Position numbers and translations under genes: made by a program. A DNA stretch of 64,000 nucleotides from Flavobacterium glycines (lineage in GTDB: Bacteria > Bacteroidota > Bacteroidia > Flavobacteriales > Flavobacteriaceae). Within the stretch, counting starts at the first letter, position 1; every line of letters begins with the position of its first letter. A model generated the notes under the pieces. The model did not search any database. It was not told the DNA's origin and saw only the letters and a list, made by a program, of their open reading frames with translations. The DNA lies in contig NZ_FNEO01000001.1 of assembly GCF_900100165.1 (NCBI RefSeq), positions 186,001-250,000 on the forward strand. The letters are read 5' to 3'. This document shows, one piece after another, positions 18,383-27,732 of the stretch.

Positions 18383-19714
18383 TTATTCTTTCTCGAAACA
18401 GCCTAAATCAGGTGCTTTCCCTTTAAATGGAAAACCAATATTAACTCCGGCATCAATTAAATCACTTGCATGAGCCAATTTTAAAAAATCAGTATTAGGC
18501 AAACTACCATCAGCCTGTCTTGGAGCTATCAATAATTTTTCATCAAGACTTAAAAAATCAGCTTTGGTGACTGAAACTTTTAAATCAAAATAGTTATTTT
18601 TCAATACACAACGCGATTTATCAATATCGGTTAATTCTGCCGAAGTAGCCTCAAAACCTAAATTATTAACCATTTCGTGATTCCATCCTGGCCCATCAGT
18701 ACCAAAATCTGTCGGGTTTAACGCCAGGCAATTCACCATATTATAATTTCTTTTATTTAAATATGCCGTGTTGTTGTACCAATAATTCCCTTCTAAATGA
18801 TGATTCGCATAAAATCCGCTCTGTTTGTTTTTGACAGCCAGACAAAAACGAATGGTATTTCGCGGAATGGGCGTATAATTTCCCAGGATATCATTATAAG
18901 GTCTATTCCCTTTCCCATATCCTCCAGCCTTAAATCCATTTCCATCAGCACGACCTATAAATCCAGACGAATATCCATTGTAAAAAGCCCAACAATTCTC
19001 AATTACTACTGGCTCGGCATTACTAATCAAATCAAAACCATCATCGCTATTAAACCAGGCACGACAGCCTCTCAGAACATTATTAATACTTCCTTTTTGC
19101 AAATGACATCCAAAACCATCAGTATTTCCGCCTTTTCCACCTTCAGAAACCGAATCCCAGTTATTGTAAGCATCACAATTTAAAATCAGATTATTGGAAC
19201 CACTTAACATATAAACGCCAATAGCCATATTGTCATGCATTTTTAATTGTTCCAATGTATTATTGCTACCGCGCACTTCAAAGCATTCCGATTGAGTATG
19301 TTTTTGTATCGTAACCTGAACTCCCACAACTTCGATACCTTTGATATGAATTTTATCGCCTTGAATCATAAAAGCAATAACACGACAATCCTTAGGCTTA
19401 ATATTTTTATAATCAAAAACAGGAATTTCATTTTGATAAGCCAAATACGAAATTCCGCTTTTATCTAATTTAGTAACATAAGCCCAAATGCCTTTCTTTT
19501 GTGCAATTTGCTCTTCTTTCATGGTATAATGCCCACCTCTTATATAAACCACATCACCTGAACTGGCTAATTCCTGTGCTCTTTTTATAGTTTCAAGCGG
19601 TTTTGCCAAAGTTCCATCATTAGCATCGTTACCTTGTGGAGCAACATAAAATTCTTTAGCCGACAAAAGAAAGCTATTTAAAAAAATGAAGACGAGTAAA
19701 ATTCTATATTTCAT
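18383..19714 (-). CDS. PL9-family polysaccharide lyase (pectate or rhamnogalacturonan lyase), exported
   Basis: This right-handed beta-helix protein has 443 residues from the start chosen at MKYRILLVFIF; two further ATG codons lie up to 21 nt upstream. A signal peptide ends LLSAKEF. The PL9 site is intact: NTDGFGC (Asp199) and NSDDGFDLI (Asp224, Asp225, Asp228) supply the calcium ligands, and GNGFKAGG supplies the catalytic Lys262. The spacing closely follows that of Pel9A from Dickeya. PL9 members cut homogalacturonan or, in some Bacteroides RG-I loci, the rhamnogalacturonan backbone; the neighbours favour the second. No own promoter is obvious and a terminator lies upstream after GH105, so read-through or a short promoter must drive it. 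Confidence 0.88.
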   Translation of the reverse strand: MKYRILLVFIFLNSFLLSAKEFYVAPQGNDANDGTLAKPLETIKRAQELASSGDVVYIRGGHYTMKEEQIAQKKGIWAYVTKLDKSGISYLAYQNEIPVFDYKNIKPKDCRVIAFMIQGDKIHIKGIEVVGVQVTIQKHTQSECFEVRGSNNTLEQLKMHDNMAIGVYMLSGSNNLILNCDAYNNWDSVSEGGKGGNTDGFGCHLQKGSINNVLRGCRAWFNSDDGFDLISNAEPVVIENCWAFYNGYSSGFIGRADGNGFKAGGYGKGNRPYNDILGNYTPIPRNTIRFCLAVKNKQSGFYANHHLEGNYWYNNTAYLNKRNYNMVNCLALNPTDFGTDGPGWNHEMVNNLGFEATSAELTDIDKSRCVLKNNYFDLKVSVTKADFLSLDEKLLIAPRQADGSLPNTDFLKLAHASDLIDAGVNIGFPFKGKAPDLGCFEKE

Positions 19715-19751
19715 AATCATACGAATTAATAACATGGAGATTATTTTTCAT

Positions 19752-19784
19752 TAAAAAGGGAAGCTTGTTCGACTTCCCTTTTAA
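19752..19784 (-). terminator. Terminator after the GH105 gene
   Basis: Stem AAAAGGGAAG / CTTCCCTTTT with a 9-nt loop lies between the GH105 stop and the PL9 start on the minus strand. Confidence 0.7.
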
Positions 19785-19811
19785 TCCTATTTTCAATTCA
19801 AGAAAACAGTT

Positions 19812-20936
19812 TTATTTCATTTTATAAATTTCAGATCCTGCCAACAAGAAACATCCCAATCCATAATCTTCAAAGTCAGGGATTTTATCATAAGTAAGCG
19901 GTTGCCCATCTTTTGGTTCTTTCCCTGTAGATTGTAAAAATCCTAAAAATCCATCTTTATGTAAACTCTCTGCAGTCAATGCTTTCCAGGCCTTTTCAAC
20001 AACTGGTAAATACGTTTTTTTATCTAAAATTCCGCTGTTAATTCCATAAGCAATTCCATAAACAAACAACGAAGTTCCCGATGCTTCTTTCTCTCCAAAG
20101 TTAGTTGGATCATGTAAACTCACATTCCAGAAACCGTCGGCTCTTTGAATAGGCACTAAAGCCTTAGCCATAGCTTTTAAATCTTTCACATATTGCTCTC
20201 TATGCGGTGCATTTTCAGGGATAATAGTCAATACTTTTGCCAAAGCAGCAATTACCCAACCATTTCCACGGCTCCAGTAACAATCTTCTCCATTTGGCTC
20301 TTTGTAAGGAGGATCAAAATCAGCATCACGCCACCATAATCCGTCTTTTGGATTAAACAATCCGTGGTCACCATGTTGATTTCGAGAAAACATGTACATA
20401 TCGTACATTTTCTCGAAGTAACGATTGTCTTTCTCTAAAACACCCATTTTTGCAAAAACAGGCATCCCCATCTGAATTGCGTCAATCCAAGACCAGTCGT
20501 TATTTTGTGGTGTATTTAGCAACATATTAATGTTAGCTTTTGTATTTTTTAATTTGTTGGCATCAGGAGCTAAATTATACAAGTCAATATAGGTTTGTGC
20601 TGCACAGTAATTATCGGCATTACGAGTCGTGTTTCCTCCATTAAATCCCCATTTATGGAATTCTGACCAATCGTAAGCATATTTATAATAAGCTTCTTTT
20701 GGATAAATTTCGTGCAAAGCCATTAATCCTTCATAATATACACCACGGGTCCAAATGTTACTTGGACGCTCTTTATTGGTAACAATCGTTTTACCTGTGT
20801 CCGGCCACTTGTCCATAAAATATTTATTAGCCAATTCCATTTGGGCCAACACCTGCTTTTTATCAAAAGCGCCTTGTGCGTTCAAAACAGAATTGGATAA
20901 CAACACAGATGTAAAAATTAAAAGCAATTTTTTCAT
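19812..20936 (-). CDS. GH105 unsaturated rhamnogalacturonyl hydrolase
   Basis: This 374-residue (alpha/alpha)6-barrel protein has a signal peptide ending SVLNAQ. Recognisable GH105 segments are WTRGVYYEGLMALHEIYP, TTRNADNYCAAQTYIDLY (Asp108), DWSWIDAIQMGMPVFAKMG (Asp152, matching the catalytic Asp of YteR) and CYWSRGNGWVIAALAKVL. The family removes the 4,5-unsaturated galacturonic acid left at the non-reducing end by PL4, PL9 or PL11 lyases, so it completes the lyase pathway of this locus. Export suggests the periplasm. It is divergent from the GH28 gene, and a CAGGAT-N4-CAGGAT element lies 91 nt upstream of its start. Confidence 0.92.
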   Translation of the reverse strand: MKKLLLIFTSVLLSNSVLNAQGAFDKKQVLAQMELANKYFMDKWPDTGKTIVTNKERPSNIWTRGVYYEGLMALHEIYPKEAYYKYAYDWSEFHKWGFNGGNTTRNADNYCAAQTYIDLYNLAPDANKLKNTKANINMLLNTPQNNDWSWIDAIQMGMPVFAKMGVLEKDNRYFEKMYDMYMFSRNQHGDHGLFNPKDGLWWRDADFDPPYKEPNGEDCYWSRGNGWVIAALAKVLTIIPENAPHREQYVKDLKAMAKALVPIQRADGFWNVSLHDPTNFGEKEASGTSLFVYGIAYGINSGILDKKTYLPVVEKAWKALTAESLHKDGFLGFLQSTGKEPKDGQPLTYDKIPDFEDYGLGCFLLAGSEIYKMK

Positions 20937-21240
20937 TATATCCTCTTTTTATATTAACAATAATTCTTCAGTTTATATCTAAAATAAAAACAATCTGGTA
21001 AAAATAGCGTTGAAAACACTACTTTCCATCCTGTTGCATCCTGCTAAATTAAAATTAATAATTAGTTTTTAAAGCCAAAGCACAACATTATTAAAAACTT
21101 TAATTAAATAGCCAACAACAAAACACCGCTGTAAATCAAATATTTGAACAATTAGCTAATAAAATAGTACTTTTACAATTCACAAACTAGCATGCTTTTT
21201 GTGGAACAAAAACCACATAAAAAGAGTCAAATTCAACAAA
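20937..21240. other. Divergent GH105/GH28 regulatory region
   Basis: This AT-rich 304-nt gap lies between divergent genes. The only clear element is the CAGGAT-N4-CAGGAT repeat (21028-21043). No small gene was seen; an in-frame extension of the GH28 frame from 21199 is unlikely because the lipoprotein signal begins at 21241. Confidence 0.65.
21028..21043 (-). promoter_or_regulatory. CAGGAT-GCAA-CAGGAT direct repeat upstream of GH105
   Basis: Two perfect CAGGAT units 10 bp apart, read toward GH105 and 91 nt before its start. One helical turn between identical half-sites on one face suggests a tandem-binding activator such as an AraC-type domain. It might also serve the divergent GH28 gene. 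Confidence 0.65.
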
Positions 21241-22818
21241 ATGAAATTAAAAACGATAACAACAATTAGCTTAGCAATTCTAACATTATGGAGTTGTAAA
21301 ACCAATAAAAATGTAAACCCAACACTCAAAGTTGCTATCCCTACTGCAAACGAAGTAGGAGTAAAAATGCTTCCTGACGAAATCAAAAAAGTAAAAGCTC
21401 CTTTTAAAACCATCCATTTTGTAAAACCTACATTCCCTTCTGAAAAAGTCACACTAACATTATCCGCAACCGAATTAAACACTACTGTAATTCAAAAAGC
21501 TATTGACGAATTAACAGTAAAAGGCGGCGGAACCATTGTTGTACCAAATGGAAAATGGATAACCGGAAGAATCCAACTAAAAAGCAACATTAATTTTCAT
21601 TTGGAAAATGATGCTCAGTTAGTTTTTAGTGGCGAAATAAAAGATTTCCTTCCTGTGGTTTTTACCCGTATCGAAGGAATCGAAGTAATGTCATTAGGAG
21701 CCTGTATTTATGCTAATAGTGCCACAAACATTGCCATAACCGGAAACGGAAAATTAGTAGGCCCTCAAAAAGGTTCCATCCGTGATAACATTTTAACAAA
21801 AGATGTGATTGACAATGTTATTAATCCCAATACTCCTGTAGCCGAACGCATTGTTGACGGAAAGCAACAAAACTGGATTTTTCCTCCTATGTTTATTTCG
21901 CCTATCAATTGTAAAAAAGTGTACATCGAAGGAGTTTCATTAGAAAATTCGGCTTTTTGGAATATTGTTCCTATTTATTGCGACAATGTAATTATCCGCG
22001 GAATAACAGTGAATTCGGTAAACACGCAACGCGGAGATGGAATCGATATAGATTCCAGCAAAAATGTATTGATTGAATATTGTAATTTAAGCACCGGAGA
22101 TGATTGTTTTACAATGAAAGCAGGAAGAGGTGAAGATGGCATCAGAGTTAACAAAGCTACCGAAAACGTTGTGGTTCGTTATTGTCTGGCTCTAAAAGGA
22201 CATGGAGGAATTACCTGCGGTAGTGAAACTGCGGGAATGATTCGTAATCTTTACGTTCATGACTGTGTATTTAACGATTCAGGTGTTGGTATCCGATTCA
22301 AAACCCGAAGATCTCGCGGTGGTGGCGGAGAAAACCTAATTTACGAGCGCATCAGAATGAATCTTGACCAAACAGCCATTAAATGGGACATGCTGGGTTC
22401 TTCAGGCAGTGTAGGTGACCTTGCCGATCGTTTACCTGCCAGAGCTATCAATAAACTGACACCAAAATTCAGCAACATTAGCATCAAAGATATTATTATC
22501 GAAAACTGCACGACTTTCGTAAAAGTTTTAGGAATTCCTGAAACCCCGGTAACTAATTTAACTATTGAAAACGCTACTGTAAATTGCAGCGAATTATTTA
22601 ATGCTCAGGATCTTCAAAATGCCACTTTCAAAAACATCGATATTACTGCGAAAGATGCTACTTTGTATTTCCTGGATGCGCGAAACATTGTTTTCGACCA
22701 AATCAATTTCAAAACAAAAACCGCTCCGCAACTGGACGTTAAAGGCGACTTATCTAATTCCATTATTGTTCGTTCGAGCAAAAACATGAAAGACACAAAA
22801 TGGTTTAAAAAAGACTAA
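21241..22818 (+). CDS. GH28 polygalacturonase-family lipoprotein
   Basis: This 525-residue lipoprotein starts at MKLKTITTISLAILTLWSC, giving a proper lipobox with Cys19. The frame is open 42 nt further upstream, but that extension would bury the signal. The beta-helix has the GH28 active site: RGDGIDID (Asp266), TGDDC (Asp287, Asp288), GHGG (His321) and IRFKT (Arg352, Lys354). The expected role is hydrolysis of galacturonic acid linkages in homogalacturonan or at rhamnogalacturonan ends. The residues after the Cys (KTNKN) lack the acidic surface-export signal, so the protein probably faces the periplasm. It is the only plus-strand enzyme gene of the locus besides susCD. Exo versus endo action cannot be told. 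Confidence 0.92.
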   Translation: MKLKTITTISLAILTLWSCKTNKNVNPTLKVAIPTANEVGVKMLPDEIKKVKAPFKTIHFVKPTFPSEKVTLTLSATELNTTVIQKAIDELTVKGGGTIVVPNGKWITGRIQLKSNINFHLENDAQLVFSGEIKDFLPVVFTRIEGIEVMSLGACIYANSATNIAITGNGKLVGPQKGSIRDNILTKDVIDNVINPNTPVAERIVDGKQQNWIFPPMFISPINCKKVYIEGVSLENSAFWNIVPIYCDNVIIRGITVNSVNTQRGDGIDIDSSKNVLIEYCNLSTGDDCFTMKAGRGEDGIRVNKATENVVVRYCLALKGHGGITCGSETAGMIRNLYVHDCVFNDSGVGIRFKTRRSRGGGGENLIYERIRMNLDQTAIKWDMLGSSGSVGDLADRLPARAINKLTPKFSNISIKDIIIENCTTFVKVLGIPETPVTNLTIENATVNCSELFNAQDLQNATFKNIDITAKDATLYFLDARNIVFDQINFKTKTAPQLDVKGDLSNSIIVRSSKNMKDTKWFKKD

Positions 22819-22831
22819 TATTTTATAAAAG

Positions 22832-22880
22832 AAAAACTTCCTAAGCGACTCCATTCACAAGAGTACTTAGGAAGTTTTTT
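22832..22880. terminator. Terminator between convergent GH28 and GH106
   Basis: Inverted repeat AAAACTTCCTAAG / CTTAGGAAGTTTT lies between the two convergent stops, with A and T runs on either side, so it can work in both directions. Confidence 0.8.
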
Positions 22881-22904
22881 ATTGTAAAAAAATCAAAAGA
22901 TTAC

Positions 22905-25643
22905 TTAATTCTTTTCGTTCTTTAACGGTGTAATCGTAACCGGACCTTTTAATCCCGAAGGCATCGGGGCCCATTTTGTAGCATCAAATTTATTATAATC
23001 TTTATCTACCATATTGATTTCATAGAATATTTTCCATTCTTTTCCGTGCATTTCCATATCACGGACTCTGTTAGCCGAAAGATTCGTCACCTGAATTTTC
23101 AATTCGTTCTTTCTTCTTTTCAATTTCCCTAATTCAATTGAAAAAGGCACTGACCACGCCGGACCAATATATTTTCCATTCAACCATATTTTAGCACTTT
23201 CTCTCACATCACCTAAATTTAGTTGCCAGTTTTTAGCAGCTACTTTTGGCTTATCAAATTGCAAAGTATAAGTTGCCGTTCCCGAAAAAACTTCGGCTTC
23301 CGGACTAATTTTAGTCCAGGAATCTAACTTACTTACTTTTGCCGGAGCCGGTAAAGTAGGCCCTCCTTTTTCAAAAGTTAAATTCCACTCTCCTGTTAAA
23401 GCAATTGGTTCCAATTGTGCTTTATAATAGTTCCAAGGTTTTTCAGAAGCGGTATTTTCTGTCTTAAGAAATAACGATTTCCCGGACTCAATTTTCACTT
23501 TAACCATTGTAATAGCTTCCTGTTTTTGAACAATCGCATTCCCCGTTTTTCTGGTCAACGGATCTAAAACCAACACTTCTTTATTGGCTACAGTCAAAGG
23601 AATAAAACCTTCAATAGTTTTAGCAGTATGATTTACCAAATAGTAAATTTTCTCTCCGTTTAGATCCCTCTTAATGAATTTCAAACCTGTATTTACTAAT
23701 GTTTCCGGCATTTCATTAGCTTCCGCTAAAGCTTTAAACACATCACTTACCGGCTCAACCATCATTTTATTAGACGCAATTAAGTTGGCTAATTTTTGGT
23801 TTTGAGCTTCATAATCATTTAATCCCGGAACCGATTTTGGTAAACCTTCAAAAATCACTTTAGCACCTGCTTTCTTCAAAGCAATTAATTTTTCTAAAGT
23901 AGCCAAAGGCATTTTATCACAATTAGGAACCACTAAGGTTTTATAGCTGTTCCCCGGCAAAACAATCAAACCGTCCTTAACAGTAGCCTGAGCAATAAAG
24001 CTGTCGGAAATAAAATCCAAACCATAGCCTTTTTCCATCAGCTTTTCTGTTGTTTCATAAAACGGCGTTCCGTGTAACCATTCTTTTAGGGAATGAATTT
24101 TAAACTGGAAAAATAAATTCCCCTCTAAACTTTTCCCCCAGGTATCATAAATTGGATAATACAACAATGTTCCATTATCCGGTTTTCCGGCTTGTAATAA
24201 AGATTGACAATTAGCTATATAAGAGAATAAGCCCGGAGCATCTTCCCAAATCGAATTATTCGCATTAAAATTTACCGAAGCATAGAATTTCCATCCTGGC
24301 CATTCGGCTTTTTTAGGAGAATAAGTTGAACCGTGTAGAAAAATATGATTGATTCCGTTCAATAACAAATCTTCTGCTTCCGGTTTGCATTGCGACAAGG
24401 CCGTTTTAAAGTGATCTCGCAACCAGGTAAAAGTTTCTGATGAAGTCAACGGCTTTCCTGAAATATGAGCCGCCGAAGAAGAGAATTTCAACATCACCGG
24501 ATCAGCATCACCATCTCGAATATCCTCTATTTCACGTCTAAATCCCGGGATATCATAAGGCATGGAGCCAAAAGTTTCGCACTCAGGAATATCCGCCGAA
24601 GCATACAAATCAATCAGATTCCCAGGCGAACCATGAGCCTGTAACTTGGTTTTAAAATTTTTAGCATTCGCCCATTTGGTCCAAGGAACGTCAAATTTAT
24701 TCAACAATAAATCAGAAATTGTTTCTCTGTAATCGCTTTTTACTCTGTTACCAATCTCAGAATCTTCTTTACTCAACAACTGTGGCAGGTATTTTTTCAA
24801 ATCATAACCACGGCGTTTCTCAAATTCCTGCAAAAATAAAGGGGTAAAATCGGTACCATACACTTCAAAACTATCATTAAAAATAGCTCGTAACTTTCCT
24901 TCAAATCCCGTCAAGGCTTTATCAAAAGGAACCACATAAGCATTAAGTGCTTCCTCTGAATAATGGTCTAAAGTATAACCTTTCCCTCCCGGTGCCGCAC
25001 GTTTTACCTGCTGCCCTGTTTTTCCGGCAAAAACAGCATACAAAGTGTAAGATGTATTTAAAGCTTTCCAATTCAGCATATTTCCATTTAACTGTTTTGT
25101 TAGGTCAACATAAGAACCATCAGCTCCATAAGCAGCAACAGCTAATAATTGTGCCGGTATTTTCTCTTTTTCAGGATTGGCTATTATTTCTTTATTAAAA
25201 ACTTCGTCTTTTTTAACTTCATATTTTTCCACAACCAATTTAGTTGCAGCATAAGGAAGTGTCACCTGCGGACCTCCATAAGGCCAGCCTGTACCGAGAA
25301 CCATATCTACCTGTAATCCTAAACTATCGGCTGTTTTAATCGTATAGTTTAACATATCCATGTACTTAGGCGACAGATAATCAATAAAATTATTCTCTTC
25401 TCCTTTTACACCATAAATAGGTGTAATTTCTACTCCTCCAATACCCACTTTTTGAAAATCAATCAAACTGGATTTTAAATTCGGTTTGTCTACCGCATTT
25501 CCCATCCACCACCATCTTGCCCATGGTTTATTTACATTTTTGATTTCCGGCCAGGGAGAACTAACCTGCTTTGATTGTGCAGTAGTATTTAAAGAAAATA
25601 GAACTCCGATAAAAAACGGAAAATAATGACTTTTAATCTTCAT
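22905..25643 (-). CDS. GH106-family alpha-L-rhamnosidase
   Basis: This 912-residue exported protein has a signal peptide ending LNTTAQ. The N-terminal catalytic part carries typical GH106 segments: NKPWARWWWMGNAVDKPNL, VGIGGVEITPIYG and DMVLGTGWPYGGPQVTLPYA. A C-terminal jelly-roll (about 760-900, with ESAKIWLNGKYIGPAWSVPF) follows. GH106 enzymes are inverting alpha-L-rhamnosidases; in pectin loci they release rhamnose from RG-I oligosaccharides or RG-II. It would act after GH105 exposes rhamnose ends. It is a single-gene unit with its own CAGGAT-N4-CAGGAT element 111 nt upstream. Individual catalytic glutamates were not pinned down here. Confidence 0.9.
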   Translation of the reverse strand: MKIKSHYFPFFIGVLFSLNTTAQSKQVSSPWPEIKNVNKPWARWWWMGNAVDKPNLKSSLIDFQKVGIGGVEITPIYGVKGEENNFIDYLSPKYMDMLNYTIKTADSLGLQVDMVLGTGWPYGGPQVTLPYAATKLVVEKYEVKKDEVFNKEIIANPEKEKIPAQLLAVAAYGADGSYVDLTKQLNGNMLNWKALNTSYTLYAVFAGKTGQQVKRAAPGGKGYTLDHYSEEALNAYVVPFDKALTGFEGKLRAIFNDSFEVYGTDFTPLFLQEFEKRRGYDLKKYLPQLLSKEDSEIGNRVKSDYRETISDLLLNKFDVPWTKWANAKNFKTKLQAHGSPGNLIDLYASADIPECETFGSMPYDIPGFRREIEDIRDGDADPVMLKFSSSAAHISGKPLTSSETFTWLRDHFKTALSQCKPEAEDLLLNGINHIFLHGSTYSPKKAEWPGWKFYASVNFNANNSIWEDAPGLFSYIANCQSLLQAGKPDNGTLLYYPIYDTWGKSLEGNLFFQFKIHSLKEWLHGTPFYETTEKLMEKGYGLDFISDSFIAQATVKDGLIVLPGNSYKTLVVPNCDKMPLATLEKLIALKKAGAKVIFEGLPKSVPGLNDYEAQNQKLANLIASNKMMVEPVSDVFKALAEANEMPETLVNTGLKFIKRDLNGEKIYYLVNHTAKTIEGFIPLTVANKEVLVLDPLTRKTGNAIVQKQEAITMVKVKIESGKSLFLKTENTASEKPWNYYKAQLEPIALTGEWNLTFEKGGPTLPAPAKVSKLDSWTKISPEAEVFSGTATYTLQFDKPKVAAKNWQLNLGDVRESAKIWLNGKYIGPAWSVPFSIELGKLKRRKNELKIQVTNLSANRVRDMEMHGKEWKIFYEINMVDKDYNKFDATKWAPMPSGLKGPVTITPLKNEKN

Positions 25644-25754
25644 TGATTAATTTGTTAAATGATATAATTCTAAAATTTATTTGGAAATAAATTACAGCAA
25701 TTCGTTTTAAACTTAGTTTAGCTTATAAAATTATTAAACAAGACTGTCTCAAGT

Positions 25755-25770
25755 ATCCTGCCCCATCCTG
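25755..25770 (-). promoter_or_regulatory. CAGGAT-GGGG-CAGGAT direct repeat upstream of GH106
   Basis: Two perfect CAGGAT half-sites 10 bp apart, oriented toward GH106. TAAGTTTA, one mismatch from TAnnTTTG, lies about 39 nt downstream at 25708-25715. The element shares ACAGGAT and CAGGATAC flanks with the susC copy. Confidence 0.65.
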
Positions 25771-25895
25771 TTAACAATTATCTCATCGCTTGCTTACGAG
25801 ATGTATTTACTAAGCACAAACCAAGAAATTATTAGCAACCAAAAGAGACAAAACGGTCAAAATCAACCTAAAACCTGAAATATAAAGATATAAAA

Positions 25896-25919
25896 AAAGC
25901 CTCTCGATTGAGAGGCTTT
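25896..25919 (-). terminator. Terminator of tRNA-Leu
   Basis: Stem AAAGCCTCTC / GAGAGGCTTT with a GATT loop follows the tRNA-Leu 3' end on the minus strand and is followed by a T run. Confidence 0.8.
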
Positions 25920-25922
25920 CTG

Positions 25923-26004
25923 TGCGGATAATAGGACTCGAACCTACACGCCTTGCGGCACCAGATCCTAAGTCTGGCACGTCTACCAATTTCGCCATAT
26001 CCGC
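25923..26004 (-). tRNA. tRNA-Leu (anticodon TAG)
   Basis: The minus strand folds as a class II tRNA. Acceptor GCGGATA pairs with TATCCGC, the anticodon arm is CCAGA-CTTAGGA-TCTGG with anticodon TAG (reads CUA), a variable arm is built around TGCCGCAAGGCGT, and the T arm carries GGTTCGAGTCC. CCA is not encoded. Two short open frames across it are chance. Confidence 0.95.
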
Positions 26005-26118
26005 GCGCTATTGTGGGTGCAAATATAAGGATACTTTCCAATATTCAAAGCAAAAAATTAAAAAAAATTATTATTCTGTTTTTTGTATTTTTGAAAGTAT
26101 CAAAACACTTCCAAATCG

Positions 26119-27507
26119 ATGAAAGACATTAAAAACTATATACAACAAAACAAAGACCGCTTTATCAACGAATTAGTCGAATTGCTCAAAATCCCATCGG
26201 TAAGTGCCGACTCGGCTTACTCTCAGGATGTCATTGATACCTCAGAAGCCGTAAAACAAAGCCTTACAAAAGCCGGCTGTGACAAAGTCGAAATATGTGA
26301 AACCGACGGCTACCCTATTGTATATGGAGAAAAAATAATTGATCCCAATTCACCAACAGTCTTAGTCTATGGCCATTACGATGTGCAACCACCCGATCCA
26401 ATGGAACTTTGGACTTCGCCTCCATTTGAACCCGTTATTAAAAAAACCGACATTCATCCTGAAGGAGCCATTTTTGCCCGTGGCGCCTGTGATGATAAAG
26501 GCCAAATGTTCATGCATGTCAAGGCTGTAGAATACATGATTTCTAATAATTGTCTGCCTTGCAATGTGAAATTCATGATTGAAGGCGAGGAAGAAGTAGG
26601 CAGCGTGAACCTGAAAAACTTTGTCGAAAACAACGCAGCAAAACTTAAAAACGATGTTATCCTGATTTCCGATACCGGAATGATTTCTAACCAACAGCCT
26701 TCTATCACCACTGGTTTGCGTGGTTTAAGTTATGTTGAAGTGGAAGTCAAAGGTCCAAACCGAGATTTGCATTCAGGATTGTATGGTGGCGCAGTTGCCA
26801 ATCCTATCAATATTTTGAGCAAAATGATTGCTTCCTTACACGACGAAAACAACCGCATCACTATTCCGGGATTTTATGATAAAGTAGAAGAATTATCTCT
26901 GGAAGAAAGAACTGAAATGGCCAAAGCCCCTTTTGATATTGAAGATTATAAAAAAGCACTGGATTTAAAAGATGTTTATGGCGAAGCAGGCTATGTGACC
27001 AATGAAAGAAACGCCATCCGCCCTACGCTGGACGTCAACGGAATCTGGGGAGGTTACACCGGTGAGGGCGCTAAAACTGTAATTCCATCTAAGGCTTTCG
27101 CCAAAATTTCGATGCGACTGGTTCCGAATCAGGACTGGGAAGAAATCACCGAATTGTTCACTAAGCATTTTACCAATATTGCTCCCGCAGCAGTTACCGT
27201 AAAAGTAACTCCGCATCACGGTGGTCAGGGTTATGTTACGCCAATTGACAGCATTGGTTACAAAGCCGCCAATATGGCTTACACCGAAACCTTTGGAATC
27301 CCTGCAATTCCCGTTCGCTCCGGCGGAAGTATTCCTATTGTTTCTTTATTCGAAAAAGAATTAAAAAGCAAAACCATCCTGATGGGATTTGGTCTCGACA
27401 GCGACGCCATTCATTCGCCAAATGAACATTTTGGGATTTTTAATTACCTAAAAGGAATAGAAACCATTCCTTTATTTTATAAGTATTTTGTAGAACTTTC
27501 GAAGTGA
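26119..27507 (+). CDS. M20-family dipeptidase (metallopeptidase)
   Basis: This 462-residue cytoplasmic peptidase has no signal. The M20 zinc-site motifs are present: VLVYGHYDVQPPDP (His and Asp), FARGACDDKGQMF (bridging Asp), IEGEEEVGS (catalytic Glu and zinc Glu), ISDTGM (Asp) and the C-terminal IHSPNEHFGI (His). The lid domain carries DLHSGLYGGAVANP. It most likely hydrolyses dipeptides or short peptides using two zinc ions. It stands alone downstream of tRNA-Leu and ends in a terminator. Exact substrate is not evident. Confidence 0.92.
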   Translation: MKDIKNYIQQNKDRFINELVELLKIPSVSADSAYSQDVIDTSEAVKQSLTKAGCDKVEICETDGYPIVYGEKIIDPNSPTVLVYGHYDVQPPDPMELWTSPPFEPVIKKTDIHPEGAIFARGACDDKGQMFMHVKAVEYMISNNCLPCNVKFMIEGEEEVGSVNLKNFVENNAAKLKNDVILISDTGMISNQQPSITTGLRGLSYVEVEVKGPNRDLHSGLYGGAVANPINILSKMIASLHDENNRITIPGFYDKVEELSLEERTEMAKAPFDIEDYKKALDLKDVYGEAGYVTNERNAIRPTLDVNGIWGGYTGEGAKTVIPSKAFAKISMRLVPNQDWEEITELFTKHFTNIAPAAVTVKVTPHHGGQGYVTPIDSIGYKAANMAYTETFGIPAIPVRSGGSIPIVSLFEKELKSKTILMGFGLDSDAIHSPNEHFGIFNYLKGIETIPLFYKYFVELSK

Positions 27508-27561
27508 TTTAACCGCAGAGTCAGCTAAGCTTTTCGCAAAGTTCTCTAAGCTAAAAGAAAC

Positions 27562-27602
27562 AAAATCCGTTTATCTTTTTTTAAGACTAAACGGATTTTT
27601 TT
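27562..27602 (+). terminator. Terminator after the M20 peptidase
   Basis: Inverted repeat AAAATCCGTTTA / TAAACGGATTTT followed by T residues. Just upstream (27508-27555) is a degenerate CGCAGAG/CGCAAAG-type intergenic repeat. Confidence 0.75.
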
Positions 27603-27674
27603 GTTAAAAAACTTCCTGAAAACAAAATAATTATAAACCTAAAGATCTAAAAATCAAATTAATTATAAAAAAAC

Positions 27675-27714
27675 TTGCTCATTTAAAAAATTAACTCTAC
27701 GTTTGTAGAGTTAA
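27675..27714 (+). promoter_or_regulatory. blaI-type promoter with embedded BlaI operator
   Basis: TTG (27675-27677), then 20 nt, then TACGTTTG (27698-27705) is an exact Bacteroidota promoter. The -7 box sits inside a perfect inverted repeat, TTAACTCTAC-GTTT-GTAGAGTTAA (27691-27714), whose CTAC/GTAG core resembles BlaI/MecI operators. A bound repressor would block the -7 box directly. Transcription should begin close to 27712, about 20 nt before the blaI start. Confidence 0.8.
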
Positions 27715-27732
27715 TTCTAAAAACATAGAGCT

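Noticed and set aside
21199..21240. Upstream in-frame start for the GH28 gene
   Set aside because: It would place 14 charged residues before a clear lipoprotein signal; the ATG at 21241 gives a normal lipobox position.
25810..26122. Two short open frames covering tRNA-Leu
   Set aside because: They exist only because the tRNA and its terminator lack stops; part of the predicted peptides is read straight from tRNA sequence.
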